Positions 53,618 through 63,435 of a stretch of DNA of 64,000 nucleotides are shown piece by piece; the stretch's first letter is position 1, and each line of letters begins with the position of its first letter. Source of the stretch: JADFJB01 sp964464595 (lineage in GTDB: Bacteria > Zhuqueibacterota > JdFR-76 > DREG01); contig CAYXGW010000015.1 in NCBI GenBank assembly GCA_964464595.1, positions 4,352-68,351 on the forward strand, given 5' to 3'. The notes beneath the pieces are model-generated. The model ran no database searches and had not been told where the DNA came from. It worked only from the letters and a program-made list of their open reading frames with translations. The position numbers and the translations under genes are program-made.

Positions 53618-56600
53618 ATGAGTAAGAAATATTTGAAATTTGTTTTAGTACTTTTTGTTCTAATTGTAAGTAATGCTCAAGCAGGAAATGTAACTGTATC
53701 CTGGGATGCGAATTCAGAATCAGATTTACTTGGTTACAAAATTTATTATGGCAATACTTCAGGCAGTTATTCCAACGTAATTGATGTCGGCAATGTAATT
53801 GAATTTCAGATTAATAATCTTTCTGCCGGATCATATTTTTTTACAGTCACTGCTTATGATAACGCAAATAATGAGAGTGATTATTCTGTAGAAGTAGCTT
53901 TTACAATTATTGCGAGTCAAGACAATACACCTCCCCAGGTTTCAAATGTATCGATAAATAATATAACAATGAATTCAGCTTCGATTAGTTGGGATAGCGA
54001 TGAATTGAGCGACAGTAAGGTTGAATATGGCTTGGATACGAATTATGGAAGCAGTACGCAATTGGATGTGAATTTAGTAACCAAACATAGTGTGAACTTG
54101 TCGGGCTTGTTAGCGAATACAATGTATCATTTTCAAGTAAAGTCGAAGGATGGAAATGGTAATTCAACGACATTAAGTGATTTTAATTTTACAACCTTAT
54201 CTGCTATTGGTACATCATTTGATGTGACTTTGGAGGCTGAGGGAATGCCAATCAAGACAGTAGGCGCTGCAAGAGGTTCTGGTTGGGCCTTATGGTCAAA
54301 TGGATATGTGGCTGAAGAGGTTGTTTTTCCAGGGAATTACGACTATGAGTTTACGCTACATGCAAAAGGAAATTTCATTAATAACGAATGGACAAAGGCA
54401 GAAATTCGAATTGATCAAATTTCAAAAAGCATAATAGAAGTTAATAGCTCCGAATATACCGATTTTAAAGTAGTATTGCCAGTCACCGGTGGAGCGCACG
54501 AGGTAGCGATTGCATATATTAATGACTATTACTCAAATGGACAGGATCGAAATTTATGGGTAGATTGGCTCCGAATTTTTGGCGGTGAAACCGCGGAAGA
54601 TTCATCTGGAGTAGTTACTGCGCCAAATGTCACGGATGTTGTATTAATTGACCTTCAGACAATTCGAGTTTATTTTTCTCAAAAAATGAATGCAAATTCT
54701 GCTAATAAGAAAGAAAATTATCAGATAGAACCTTCTGTCCAAATTCATTCGGCTGATTTAGATGTATCCCAGATGTCCGTAACTTTGACAACCAGTATTC
54801 ACCAAAAAGAAGTTGATTATAAATTAACGGTGCAAAATGTTAGCAATTCTTCTGATATTATAATGGAAGAACCTTATATCAAAAACTATCGATTTGAAGA
54901 TACAAATCCGACAACCCCGGCAATCACAGATATTGCATTTTTAGATCCCCAGACTATACGGATTTATTATACACAACTTATGAATCGCGTTACTGTCACT
55001 AAAAAAGAAAATTACCAAATTTCACCCTTTGTTCAAATAGTTTCAGTTGGTTTAGACTCATCGCTTATGTTTGTGACCCTAATAACCAGCACTCACAATG
55101 AAGAGATTGATTATACATTAACAGTGCGAAATGTTACAAATTACTCTAACGTAGCTATTAAGGCGCCTTATATTCGGACTTATCGATTTCCGGATACGAA
55201 TCCTCCATTCGTCACTCGGATTAACCTGGTTGATTTGAACACAATCGAAATCTTTTATAGTGAAAAAATGGATTCTGCTTCAATCGCTTCATTAAGCAAT
55301 TACAATATTGTTCCTACGCTAACCATCAACAATGTTCGGGTGAATAACGACCGAAGCAAAGTTACTTTACGGACCAATGCACATTCCAGTGCATTCGATT
55401 ATGTATTAACAGTTCAGGGAGTAAGCGATGTCCGCGGAAACACCTTGTCAAATACTTTCTCGATCAATTATTCGTTTGCTTCAAACGATCCCCCAACAGT
55501 TGTTGATGTCAAAACTGTTAATCGACAAACCATTGCAGTGATTTATTCTGAAAAAATGGATTACAATTCTGTAGATGATAAAGGAAGTTACTCGATTAGT
55601 CCATTCGTGGAAATTCTAGATGTTGTTGTTGATCCAAACCAGCAAAAAGTCACAATACAAACCGGGGAGCACCAAGCTAATATTGATTACACATTAACGG
55701 TTTCCGGTGTAAAAGATATCAGCCAACTTGAATTAGCGGAGCAATTTAAATATGATTACAGATTTTCTGACAATGCCCCGCCATACGTAGAGAGAATGGA
55801 GCTTGAATCAAGAGATCAATTAAAGATTTATTTCAACGAGAAAATGGATGTTAATAGTTTATCCGGACTCGATAATTATGTTATTTCCCCGCTTATAATT
55901 GTTCGGAATGTGCATGTAGACGAATCCAGTTTATTAGTAACACTGGATACGGACACTCACCAGGAAAATATTAACTATAACTTATCTTTTAGGAATGTGG
56001 CTGATTTAGCCCAGAATACGATTCCGGGAAATTATACCATCCAGTATGAATTTAACGGAGTTGTAAAAGTAAAATCGATTAGCAATACTGCTTATAGTCC
56101 TTCACGGCTTTCAGTAGGAGATGAATACTATATCGATCGTTCATTCAAATTAGCAGAAATACCGGATGGTCTAAAAGATCAAACATGGATAAAGACTGCC
56201 AATAACGATAAGTTCAGTACGGATCCCAATTTTCTAACATTCAAAGTTGAAGAAACGGTTAGGGTGTTTGTCGGCTATGACGAGCGAATTACCCAGCTGC
56301 CAACCTGGCTGCAAAATTGGAATGATGATCAATTAGTCATTAAAGATCAAAATAATACCAGGTTTCGATGTTACAGCAAAGATTTTGTTGCGGGGTCTGT
56401 GACAATAGGCGGTAATTTCGGCAATGATAATAGTAACATGTATGTTGTCATTTTGAAGAATATGGATGGTAATCTACTGGAGCTTCCCGATCCGGAAACA
56501 ATTACTGATACCATCATTCCTGATAATTTCATTCTTAGACAAAATTATCCTAATCCATTTAACGGGTATACGGAAATTGGTTTTGAAGCTAAACAAGCCG

Positions 56601-56800
56601 GCATCGCTGAGATGGTTGTTTATGACATTTTAGGCAGGGAAGTAATCAGGTTGAAAACCACCATAAATAACCCTGGCAAGTTCAATTTTGTATGGGATGG
56701 AAAAAATGCAGCCGGCATTCCGGTTAGCTCTGGCATTTATACCTATAGTTTTATATCCCAGGAAAAGACGGTTTCGCTTAAAATGACTTTACTTAGGTAA
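53618..56800 (+). CDS. Secreted surface protein: Fn3, carbohydrate-binding module, Ig-like repeats, FlgD-like tail
   Basis: The 1060-residue protein begins with a signal peptide (1-22). Two Fn3 domains follow (about 23-98, with VSWDANSESDLLGYKIYYG, and 104-193). Next is a carbohydrate-binding module of the xylan-binding type (about 199-325) with LEAEGM, WALWSNGYVAEEVVFPGNY and DRNLWVDWLRIFGG. Five SbsA-like (Big_5) Ig repeats (about 335-815) each contain a phrase like IEIFYSEKMDSAS. After a mixed segment (about 815-950) the protein ends in a FlgD-like domain (about 970-1060) with NYPNPFNGYTEIGF. It should be exported and bind a glycan, plausibly the polymer made by the adjacent locus. The sigma-54-like promoter upstream suggests shared control. 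Confidence 0.88.
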   Translation: MSKKYLKFVLVLFVLIVSNAQAGNVTVSWDANSESDLLGYKIYYGNTSGSYSNVIDVGNVIEFQINNLSAGSYFFTVTAYDNANNESDYSVEVAFTIIASQDNTPPQVSNVSINNITMNSASISWDSDELSDSKVEYGLDTNYGSSTQLDVNLVTKHSVNLSGLLANTMYHFQVKSKDGNGNSTTLSDFNFTTLSAIGTSFDVTLEAEGMPIKTVGAARGSGWALWSNGYVAEEVVFPGNYDYEFTLHAKGNFINNEWTKAEIRIDQISKSIIEVNSSEYTDFKVVLPVTGGAHEVAIAYINDYYSNGQDRNLWVDWLRIFGGETAEDSSGVVTAPNVTDVVLIDLQTIRVYFSQKMNANSANKKENYQIEPSVQIHSADLDVSQMSVTLTTSIHQKEVDYKLTVQNVSNSSDIIMEEPYIKNYRFEDTNPTTPAITDIAFLDPQTIRIYYTQLMNRVTVTKKENYQISPFVQIVSVGLDSSLMFVTLITSTHNEEIDYTLTVRNVTNYSNVAIKAPYIRTYRFPDTNPPFVTRINLVDLNTIEIFYSEKMDSASIASLSNYNIVPTLTINNVRVNNDRSKVTLRTNAHSSAFDYVLTVQGVSDVRGNTLSNTFSINYSFASNDPPTVVDVKTVNRQTIAVIYSEKMDYNSVDDKGSYSISPFVEILDVVVDPNQQKVTIQTGEHQANIDYTLTVSGVKDISQLELAEQFKYDYRFSDNAPPYVERMELESRDQLKIYFNEKMDVNSLSGLDNYVISPLIIVRNVHVDESSLLVTLDTDTHQENINYNLSFRNVADLAQNTIPGNYTIQYEFNGVVKVKSISNTAYSPSRLSVGDEYYIDRSFKLAEIPDGLKDQTWIKTANNDKFSTDPNFLTFKVEETVRVFVGYDERITQLPTWLQNWNDDQLVIKDQNNTRFRCYSKDFVAGSVTIGGNFGNDNSNMYVVILKNMDGNLLELPDPETITDTIIPDNFILRQNYPNPFNGYTEIGFEAKQAGIAEMVVYDILGREVIRLKTTINNPGKFNFVWDGKNAAGIPVSSGIYTYSFISQEKTVSLKMTLLR

Positions 56801-56835
56801 ACCTGATCAATACTCCTCTAAACATGCAATAATAA

Positions 56836-56905
56836 ACGCAGAGTTCGCTGAGACTGCAGAGTTATAAGGTTTTTAGATCCTCAATTATCTCAGTGAATTC
56901 TGTGT
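56836..56905. terminator. Extragenic long-stem hairpin between convergent genes
   Basis: acgcagagttcgctgaga (56836-56853) pairs over all 18 positions (three G-U) with tctcagtgaattctgtgt (56888-56905), with a 34-base loop. The GCAGAG...CTGAGA composition is that of extragenic palindromic repeats seen in many environmental genomes. It lies between two convergent genes and may act as a two-way terminator. The size of the family in this genome is unknown. Confidence 0.6.
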
Positions 56906-56925
56906 CTTGGCATTAAATCTCCAGA

Positions 56926-57984
56926 TCAAGAAAAAAAATCAAGCTGCTTGTCTGTTGGTACTCTAAAATGATGTGCTGTGAGATTTGGCTTTTCCCTGTT
57001 CAGTCCAGCTTTTCGACAAGACAGATCAAACAAATTCCGGATTTCATCTGCAAAAACGCCTTCCCCTCTCATCCTGGTTCCTAGCTGAGGGTCATTTAAT
57101 TTTCCGCCCCGGATATCCCGGATACGATTTAGTACTTTGTCTTTTCTATCGGGATAATGTCTTTCAAGCCAATTTTCAAAGAGGGGTGCAACAGCATAGG
57201 GTAGGCGCAGCATTACATAGCCTGCACAAACTGCTCCAGCGTCTGCAGCCATTTTTACGATCGATGGAATTTCATGATCGGTTAAACCCGGAATAATTGG
57301 AGCAGCAAGAATACCGGTTTTGATTCCAGCCGCAGTTAATTTTTCGATAGCTTCAAATCGCCGGGAAGGAATGGAAGTTCGCGGCTCCATGATTTGTGTC
57401 AGCCCCCTGTTTTGAGTTGTAATCGATACCATAACCAATGCCGCGTTTATGGATGAAAGTTCTCTCAATAGATCCAAATCACGGGTTACCATGTGGTTCT
57501 TAGTGATTATCACAACAGGGTTTTTAAATTTGGCCAATACCTCAAGACAACGGCGCGTCAATTTGAAGTGGCGTTCTATCGGCTGATAGGGATCGGTTAC
57601 TCCGCTGATACCCAACACTTGCGGTTTCCATTTAGGACGTGATAGTTCTTTTTCCAATATTTTCGGTCCATTTTCTTTAATGAAAATTTTGCTCTCAAAA
57701 TCCAATCCCGCTGAAAGCCCCAGATATTCATGAGTTGGCCGGGCATAACAATAAATGCAGCCATGCTCGCAACCGCGATAAGGATTGATGCTGGCGTCGA
57801 AACCCACATCCGGGCTGTCGTTGTAAGTGATGAATGTCTTGGATGAATCCTTAAAATATTGGGTACTTTTCAGCTCATTCTTCTGACCATCCGGCTCATC
57901 GAAGTCGATGGAGATGGTCTCGAATCGATTGAGAGGATTCGTTGCGGCTCCGCGTCCGCGAATGTTGTTTTGGTGAACAGGCAA
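56926..57984 (-). CDS. PA0069-family radical SAM protein
   Basis: The 352-residue protein has Cys72-x3-Cys76-x2-Cys79 (RGCEHGCIYCY), the radical SAM cluster motif in the spacing of the PA0069/SplB-like group. The phrase NPYRGCEHGCIYCYARP with THEYLG is diagnostic. The TIM-barrel part continues with VVIITKNHMVTRDLDLL and GILAAPIIPGLTDHEI. It binds a [4Fe-4S] cluster and S-adenosylmethionine; the substrate is unknown for the family. It is a single gene, separated from its neighbours by hairpins. Confidence 0.9.
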   Translation of the reverse strand: MPVHQNNIRGRGAATNPLNRFETISIDFDEPDGQKNELKSTQYFKDSSKTFITYNDSPDVGFDASINPYRGCEHGCIYCYARPTHEYLGLSAGLDFESKIFIKENGPKILEKELSRPKWKPQVLGISGVTDPYQPIERHFKLTRRCLEVLAKFKNPVVIITKNHMVTRDLDLLRELSSINAALVMVSITTQNRGLTQIMEPRTSIPSRRFEAIEKLTAAGIKTGILAAPIIPGLTDHEIPSIVKMAADAGAVCAGYVMLRLPYAVAPLFENWLERHYPDRKDKVLNRIRDIRGGKLNDPQLGTRMRGEGVFADEIRNLFDLSCRKAGLNREKPNLTAHHFRVPTDKQLDFFS

Positions 57985-58198
57985 TTGGGGTCCTTAATGA
58001 ATGAGAAATAAAACTAGCAAAAAAATGTTGGATGTTCAAATTTCAAATGAAATGATACACTGAAAAAAATTAAAACTTTAGAATCGGTTGAAATGGATAT
58101 ATGGGATAAAAGTTGTCAGTCCTAAACAATTTATTCAGCAATATACAAACTAAGTAATACTCTCATTTTGCAAAATAATATATTAATCCACCCAAAAT

Positions 58199-58232
58199 GA
58201 AAACCCCGGTGATCTTCCAATCACTGGGGTTT
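58199..58232 (-). terminator. Terminator of the S9 peptidase gene
   Basis: On the minus strand aaaccccagtgat (58232-58220) pairs with atcaccggggttt (58213-58201), one mismatch, and is followed by T-rich sequence. It lies about 40 bases after the peptidase stop. Confidence 0.8.
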
Positions 58233-58270
58233 CGGTTAATAGATTGATTTGATTTTAAATTTTTTTGCGC

Positions 58271-60298
58271 CTACCTCCCGGCAATTTCATCCTTTGTTGT
58301 ATATTTATCAAACCAGCTCCGCAAATAGAGCACCGAGCGCATGAAATTGGAGGGCTTTGAGCTGGTACCATGCCATTCCTCATTAAACCGGAGCATAACC
58401 GTCGGCACTTTTTGCACTTTAAGCGCCATGTAGAACTCTTCGGTTTGGGAAATGGGTGTGCGCAAATCCTTGATGCCGGTCATCAGCATGGTCGGTGTTT
58501 TTACATTGCCGGCGTACATGAGCGGGGATCGCTTCAAATGTTCGCTGGGATCTTCCCATGGGAATTTCTTGAAGTTACGATACCAACTGGCGCCATCGGT
58601 TGTGCCCACAAAGCTGATCCAGTCGATTACAGGGTAGTTGGATGAAGCAGCGGCAAATCGATCCGTATGGCCGACGATCCATGCGGTTAGGACACCACCG
58701 CCACTGCCGCCGTACACAAACAGGTTGCGTTCATCGATATAGCCCTTGGCAATCACTTCATCGACGCCCTTCATCAAATCATTGAAATCCTTGTCAGGGT
58801 AGGCATTCTTAATCGCGTTGCCGAATGGGCTGCCATAGCCGTCACTGCCGCGGGGATTGGTATACAGAACCACAAAATTTTTCGCGGCATGGTTTTGCCA
58901 GGAAAAATTAAATCCGACACCATACATTCCATGGGGACCGCCGTGGATGGCTAAGATCAATGGGTATTTTCGATTCGGATCGAAATCCGGTGGTTTTACA
59001 ATCCAACCTTGAATTTTAAAATCATCTACAGAATTATACCAGATTTCCTCAATTTCTCCCAGCTTTACATCCGAAAGAATATCTTCATTTACATGAGTCA
59101 ATTGAGTAATTTGCTTTGGTTTTTTCAAGTCAAATGTAATCACATCACCGGGATTATGAGAATCGGCCCAAACCGCGGCAGCTTTGCCATTTTTGTTGAT
59201 GCTGCTTACTGATATATAATGGGTCCCTTCTGTAATTGCCTTTACGCCATTCTTTAATGAAGCAAAATAAAAATTGCGGCTGCCTTCGCTGCGGGTATTA
59301 AAATAAACTCCGCTATTGTCACTAGCCCATTTTAAACCGGAAGACCGCCGGTCAAAATCGCCGGAAATCTTATGCGGATTTGAGCCATCCCTGTTCATGA
59401 CATAAATTTTGTTGGTGATATAGGTATCAGTTGTGAAATCGTAACCAGTATAGGCAATATATTTCCCATTGGGAGAGGGGACAGGGTTACCATCCGGGCC
59501 TTTGCGAGTGGTTAATTGCTTCGTTTCTCCGGACTTCACATTGACGGAATAAATCTCCGATTCCCGCCATTGGTATTCGGCATCATCAACTCGCAGGCTG
59601 CTGCAAATAATCTCACTGCCATCCGGAGTCCACCTTGCCGATGAGTGGCTATAATCACCTGATGTGATTTGCCGGGGGGTTCCGCCGTCAGCAGGGACGG
59701 TAAAAACATGGTTAAATCCTTCTTTTATAAATCCCCTTCGGTCCCGGCGGTAGCGAAGTCGATCGATGATACGAGGACCTTTCGTCCATTTTGCACCTTC
59801 TGGTTTTGCCGGCAGTTTCACAGACCAGCGATCCTTATCGGGCACCAACATCGAGAATGCAATGGTCTTTCCATCCGGGGACCAGCGGATATTTGATGGC
59901 GATTGCTCGACGCGAGTGATTTGGGTAACCGCACCCTCTGCATCCATCCACCGGACATGGATTTGACTTCCTTTCGGTCTTCCGCTTGCTGTAAATGCGA
60001 TTCGAGAACCATCGGGCGACCATTGAGCCGAAGATCCTTCAACCAGGAATCGGTTTTTGTAGCCGTCCACATTCATAATCCAAAGCGAAGATTTCCGGCT
60101 GTCATTCATTTTATCAACCCATCTCCGGGTATAAATAATCTGTTTGCCATCCGGGGATATTTGCGGATTACTTACGCTCTCCATATCCAGGTAGAGGTCC
60201 AGGGTGAGCTTTTTTATTGGTTCCTGGGCGCTCATGTTGGTAAAAGAAAATAGCGCAATAATTAAGAAAAATATTGAAATAGAAAGATATCTCTTCAT
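58271..60298 (-). CDS. S9-family (prolyl oligopeptidase/DPP-type) secreted peptidase
   Basis: The 675-residue protein has a signal peptide (1-24, cleavage after MSA). A beta-propeller domain (about 30-410) of WD/PD40-like repeats such as SPDGSRIAFT and SPNGKYIAYT follows, and then an alpha/beta hydrolase domain (about 430-675). The catalytic triad is visible: Ser532 in YGGSGGGV, Asp611 in IKDLRTP and His643 in EEWHGT. This is the acylaminoacyl-peptidase/DPP4 branch. It cleaves short peptides in the periplasm or outside the cell. It is a single-gene unit with its own terminator and a GGAG-type ribosome site. Confidence 0.92.
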   Translation of the reverse strand: MKRYLSISIFFLIIALFSFTNMSAQEPIKKLTLDLYLDMESVSNPQISPDGKQIIYTRRWVDKMNDSRKSSLWIMNVDGYKNRFLVEGSSAQWSPDGSRIAFTASGRPKGSQIHVRWMDAEGAVTQITRVEQSPSNIRWSPDGKTIAFSMLVPDKDRWSVKLPAKPEGAKWTKGPRIIDRLRYRRDRRGFIKEGFNHVFTVPADGGTPRQITSGDYSHSSARWTPDGSEIICSSLRVDDAEYQWRESEIYSVNVKSGETKQLTTRKGPDGNPVPSPNGKYIAYTGYDFTTDTYITNKIYVMNRDGSNPHKISGDFDRRSSGLKWASDNSGVYFNTRSEGSRNFYFASLKNGVKAITEGTHYISVSSINKNGKAAAVWADSHNPGDVITFDLKKPKQITQLTHVNEDILSDVKLGEIEEIWYNSVDDFKIQGWIVKPPDFDPNRKYPLILAIHGGPHGMYGVGFNFSWQNHAAKNFVVLYTNPRGSDGYGSPFGNAIKNAYPDKDFNDLMKGVDEVIAKGYIDERNLFVYGGSGGGVLTAWIVGHTDRFAAASSNYPVIDWISFVGTTDGASWYRNFKKFPWEDPSEHLKRSPLMYAGNVKTPTMLMTGIKDLRTPISQTEEFYMALKVQKVPTVMLRFNEEWHGTSSKPSNFMRSVLYLRSWFDKYTTKDEIAGR

Positions 60299-60579
60299 GA
60301 TTATCTCCTAAGAATTGAGTTAAATATTTTAGGGATATAAAATAACGTACCTTGAAAGAAAATTGAATGCAAGTACAATTTTTAAATTTGGGATGTTTAC
60401 TGAGTTGTTTGGCTTTCTTTTTTTTAAAATACCTAATAATACTGAATCTGTTTTGATAACTACATTAATAAGCATCTAATGTCATTCAGTAGGAATCTAT
60501 TTTAAGCTTAACGCAAGGTGTTGTTATTTAACAAGATTATTCCAGAATGACATATCTTGGCATTTAGAAAAATTTTCAG
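60299..60579 (-). other. Gap with an imperfect hairpin
   Basis: atgtcattc (60479-60487) and gaatgacat (60546-60554) form a 9-bp stem around a structured loop that itself holds ttgtta/taacaa. Positioned after the AsmA gene on the minus strand, it may stop transcription. No gene seen. Confidence 0.4.
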
Positions 60580-60816
60580 CTAATTCTTTTTCTTTTTGAA
60601 CAAATTCTTCAGTTTATCTTTTACTTTCTTCTCTGCTTCTTTTTTTTCTTTCTCCAATTTTTCTTTTGCAATTTGCTCTAAAGTTGGTTTGCTCCCTGTT
60701 GAATCCTTTCCTGTTTGTTTATCAGTGAAAGACTGTATTAAGCCTTGTTTTACTTCATCTTTTTTATTTTGTAATTCAGACACGGCGGCTTGTTTCAATC
60801 CGGATGTTACGCTTTT
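60580..60816 (-). pseudogene. Out-of-frame C-terminal tail of the AsmA gene
   Basis: In the +1 frame after the A-run, codons read KSVTSGLKQAAVSELQNKKD, then a charged helix rich in lysine and glutamate (KEKLEKEKKEAEKKVKDKL), ending at a stop at 60580. The phrase VTSGLKQAA(V)SELQ and the coiled lysine-rich end are common ends of AsmA-like proteins. The tail has an internal ATG at 60798 but no ribosome site, so it is more likely the severed end of the upstream gene than a separate one. A sequencing or assembly error is equally possible. Confidence 0.65.
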
Positions 60817-63169
60817 TGACGATGTCGCCCAAAGATGCTTTTACGATCGGGTTGTCATAAGTGCCACCAACAGAAACCAATATGTCAACTGTCTCATCAT
60901 TACCCAAACTCACTTTCTTCCCAACAAGGTTAGTCAGAGCATTCGCTGTTTGTCCCTTTAACTCACTGGCTGGCATTTTCAGTATCAAATCAAAATCCAA
61001 TGATTTATCAATCCCGTAAGATCCCGAGACAACCATATCCGTATTTTCAATTATGACCGTGAATGGATCTATTTTCATTCGGCCTTCCTCGATTAAGTAT
61101 GAAGGATGAAAATTATTTAAAACAGGATTTTGCATTTTATCCCATTTAATCGCTTTTGCAACTTCATTGAAAGGAACGAAATCCGTCAAACTTGCAGAGG
61201 TAATATCCAGCTTCCCTTGGCTGATGAATTTTTGCCAAAGCGGTGCCAGGTTATTATCCAATTGCGAACTTAACTTTATTTTCGCATTAAAATTGCCATG
61301 AAGATGATTTGCAATCGGTGCAAAAGTTTGCACAGTTATAAAGCTTTTGTATGCATCGGCAAATCCAACCTGGCTGATGGATAAATCGAAATCGATGGTT
61401 GGGGTCTGAGGAATGTTGCTGTCATATTTACCAGCAGCGATCATTTTTCCACCTAATGCCTCCATGTAGAGACCATACATCTTCAGGATTTTGTCTTTAA
61501 GAACCAGGGATCCTCTGACGTTTTGCAATTTTAGATTATCGAAAAGCACTTCATTGAATTGCACATCCATCAGGAATTCAATTTTACCGGGTAGCTCAAC
61601 CGCAGAAAGTTCAGCACTGGGTCCTTCCATCCATGGATTCAAATCAAAAAAATTAGAACTGATTGCAAGATTACCTTTTAATTCTACATCTTTGAGGAAG
61701 TAAGTTAGAACATTTTCCAATTGGCCTTCTGCATGAATATCACTCTTGCCGATTCGAGCATTAAACCGATCTAATGAAACCTTTGCAGGTGTAAAAGATA
61801 TCGATGCTTCTTTTAAGGAAAATGGTTCCTGTAGTTGAGGAGACGAATAAGTGAAATCTGACAAGTTAAGCTTCCCATTTCCTTTGATTTCCAGGTCTTT
61901 TTTCTGGCTGCCTGAAAACTCTAGGTTTGCTTGAATGAGCCCATCGATTTCCGTATTTTCCTCTAATGGCAGAAGTTCTTTGAGATCGCCCAGGTCAATA
62001 TTGCCTTTAACAAATCCGCTGAAAGTGAGATCGGAAAAAGGCCTACTGACTATGAGACGAGCGTCAAAAAGTTGTTGGTCCATTTCGAAATGAAATTTTC
62101 GTAAATTAACCTGGGTGTTGTTTACATCTCTTCCATGGTTGACTACAAACAACTCCAAAGCAAAATGCTCTATTGGTTTCGGCATGCCCGGAAGTTTTAG
62201 CATTCCATCAGTGGCTTCAAATTTGATGTCAAATTTAGGGAACTCATTTTCACTGTAATTGCCGAGAATTTTGCCCTGGAAACCAAATTGACCCGATGTT
62301 TCCAGCTGAGAAAAATTATTCTGATAGAGGTCTGGGATCAAAGAAATCAGACCTTTAAAATCTGTTTCCTTCGTGCTAAATTGTAAATCAACAATAGTTG
62401 TTTCTTCTACGATTTTTAAGAAGCCGTCGAGATTAAAGATAAACTCGTTGAGTCTCAGTTGGTTTTCTTTTAGTTTTAAAGAAAGATTTTTCTTATCGAT
62501 GACTGTTTCGATTGCGAAATGAGATTCCACTCCATTCAAATAATTAAACTCCCCAACTCCCGCTCTTAGAGATTTAATTTTTGTGTCTGTTTTTAAAGAG
62601 ACGATATCCTGGCTGAAATCTCCGCTGCCTTCGTGGTTAAATCCTTCCGCAGTCAGGTTCATTCCGGTTTGATCATCTATATAATTGAGATTGGCGTTTC
62701 GAATTTCATATCCTTGCAGGGTCAAACCAAATTCTCCTGGCTCACTTTCCCGGGCAGTTTCAACCGTTTCTGTTTTTTTCATGATCTCCCAATTTGGTGT
62801 GCCATCTTCAAGAACCCTGAGGAAAATATCAGGCTGATCCAGCAGGATCGAAACAATTTCAATAGATTCTCCTGAAATTAAACTGAGCAGATCAATGGTA
62901 ACCCGAAAGGAATTTAAATGAACCAAAGTATCTCCCTCGAAAGGTGCTCGATTAACCAGGGTAAGGCCATCAACCGAAACGGTAATACCAGGGAAATTCC
63001 GAAATAAGCTAATGCCAACATCATCAAAATCCATTTGACAAGCCAATTGTTCATTGGCTTTCTCTTTAATGATTGTAACGATTTGATCTTTATAAAACAT
63101 TGGAATTATCGTCAGGGCTATGAGTAATAAACCGACAATAATTCCAAAAACGATGAGCAATTTTTTCAT
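60776..63169 (-). CDS. AsmA-family protein, 3' end shifted by a homopolymer frameshift
   Basis: The 797-residue frame begins with an uncleaved N-terminal membrane anchor (5-25). It has the AsmA N-terminal domain (IKEKANEQLACQMDFDDVGI, then SLFRNFPGITVSVDGLTL), a long middle of beta-strand-rich repeats and an AsmA C-terminal part (about 560-780, LSISQVGFADAYK...LHGNFNAKIKLS). Such proteins lie in the periplasm and move lipids or affect outer-membrane assembly. The last 11 residues (RNIRIETSRRV) are foreign to the family. If one base is removed from the A-run at 60813-60817, the frame continues as KSVTSGLKQAAVSELQNK to the stop at 60580. A tail of about 80 residues is thus read in another frame. 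Confidence 0.88.
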   Translation of the reverse strand: MKKLLIVFGIIVGLLLIALTIIPMFYKDQIVTIIKEKANEQLACQMDFDDVGISLFRNFPGITVSVDGLTLVNRAPFEGDTLVHLNSFRVTIDLLSLISGESIEIVSILLDQPDIFLRVLEDGTPNWEIMKKTETVETARESEPGEFGLTLQGYEIRNANLNYIDDQTGMNLTAEGFNHEGSGDFSQDIVSLKTDTKIKSLRAGVGEFNYLNGVESHFAIETVIDKKNLSLKLKENQLRLNEFIFNLDGFLKIVEETTIVDLQFSTKETDFKGLISLIPDLYQNNFSQLETSGQFGFQGKILGNYSENEFPKFDIKFEATDGMLKLPGMPKPIEHFALELFVVNHGRDVNNTQVNLRKFHFEMDQQLFDARLIVSRPFSDLTFSGFVKGNIDLGDLKELLPLEENTEIDGLIQANLEFSGSQKKDLEIKGNGKLNLSDFTYSSPQLQEPFSLKEASISFTPAKVSLDRFNARIGKSDIHAEGQLENVLTYFLKDVELKGNLAISSNFFDLNPWMEGPSAELSAVELPGKIEFLMDVQFNEVLFDNLKLQNVRGSLVLKDKILKMYGLYMEALGGKMIAAGKYDSNIPQTPTIDFDLSISQVGFADAYKSFITVQTFAPIANHLHGNFNAKIKLSSQLDNNLAPLWQKFISQGKLDITSASLTDFVPFNEVAKAIKWDKMQNPVLNNFHPSYLIEEGRMKIDPFTVIIENTDMVVSGSYGIDKSLDFDLILKMPASELKGQTANALTNLVGKKVSLGNDETVDILVSVGGTYDNPIVKASLGDIVKKRNIRIETSRRV

Positions 63170-63435
63170 ATTAAATTTCTCGCTAAGTTTGGATGGCTTA
63201 AAAGTTTCATTGATTGCAATGAGTTTTATATTTAATGGGTTTTTGTTTGTGAGCTTTCAGGAAATGAATTATGAACCTGGGGATTAAGAGTAATCTGATT
63301 TCAACTTATACCTATTTATATTCTTTTTTGTCTATTTGCAATGAAAAATTGTAAGAATTCATTATTCTACATTAAACCAGGGGTTCGCGGCCCAGGGGGA
63401 CGAATAGTCTATTCCTGTAAGTTGTGAATGGCAAT

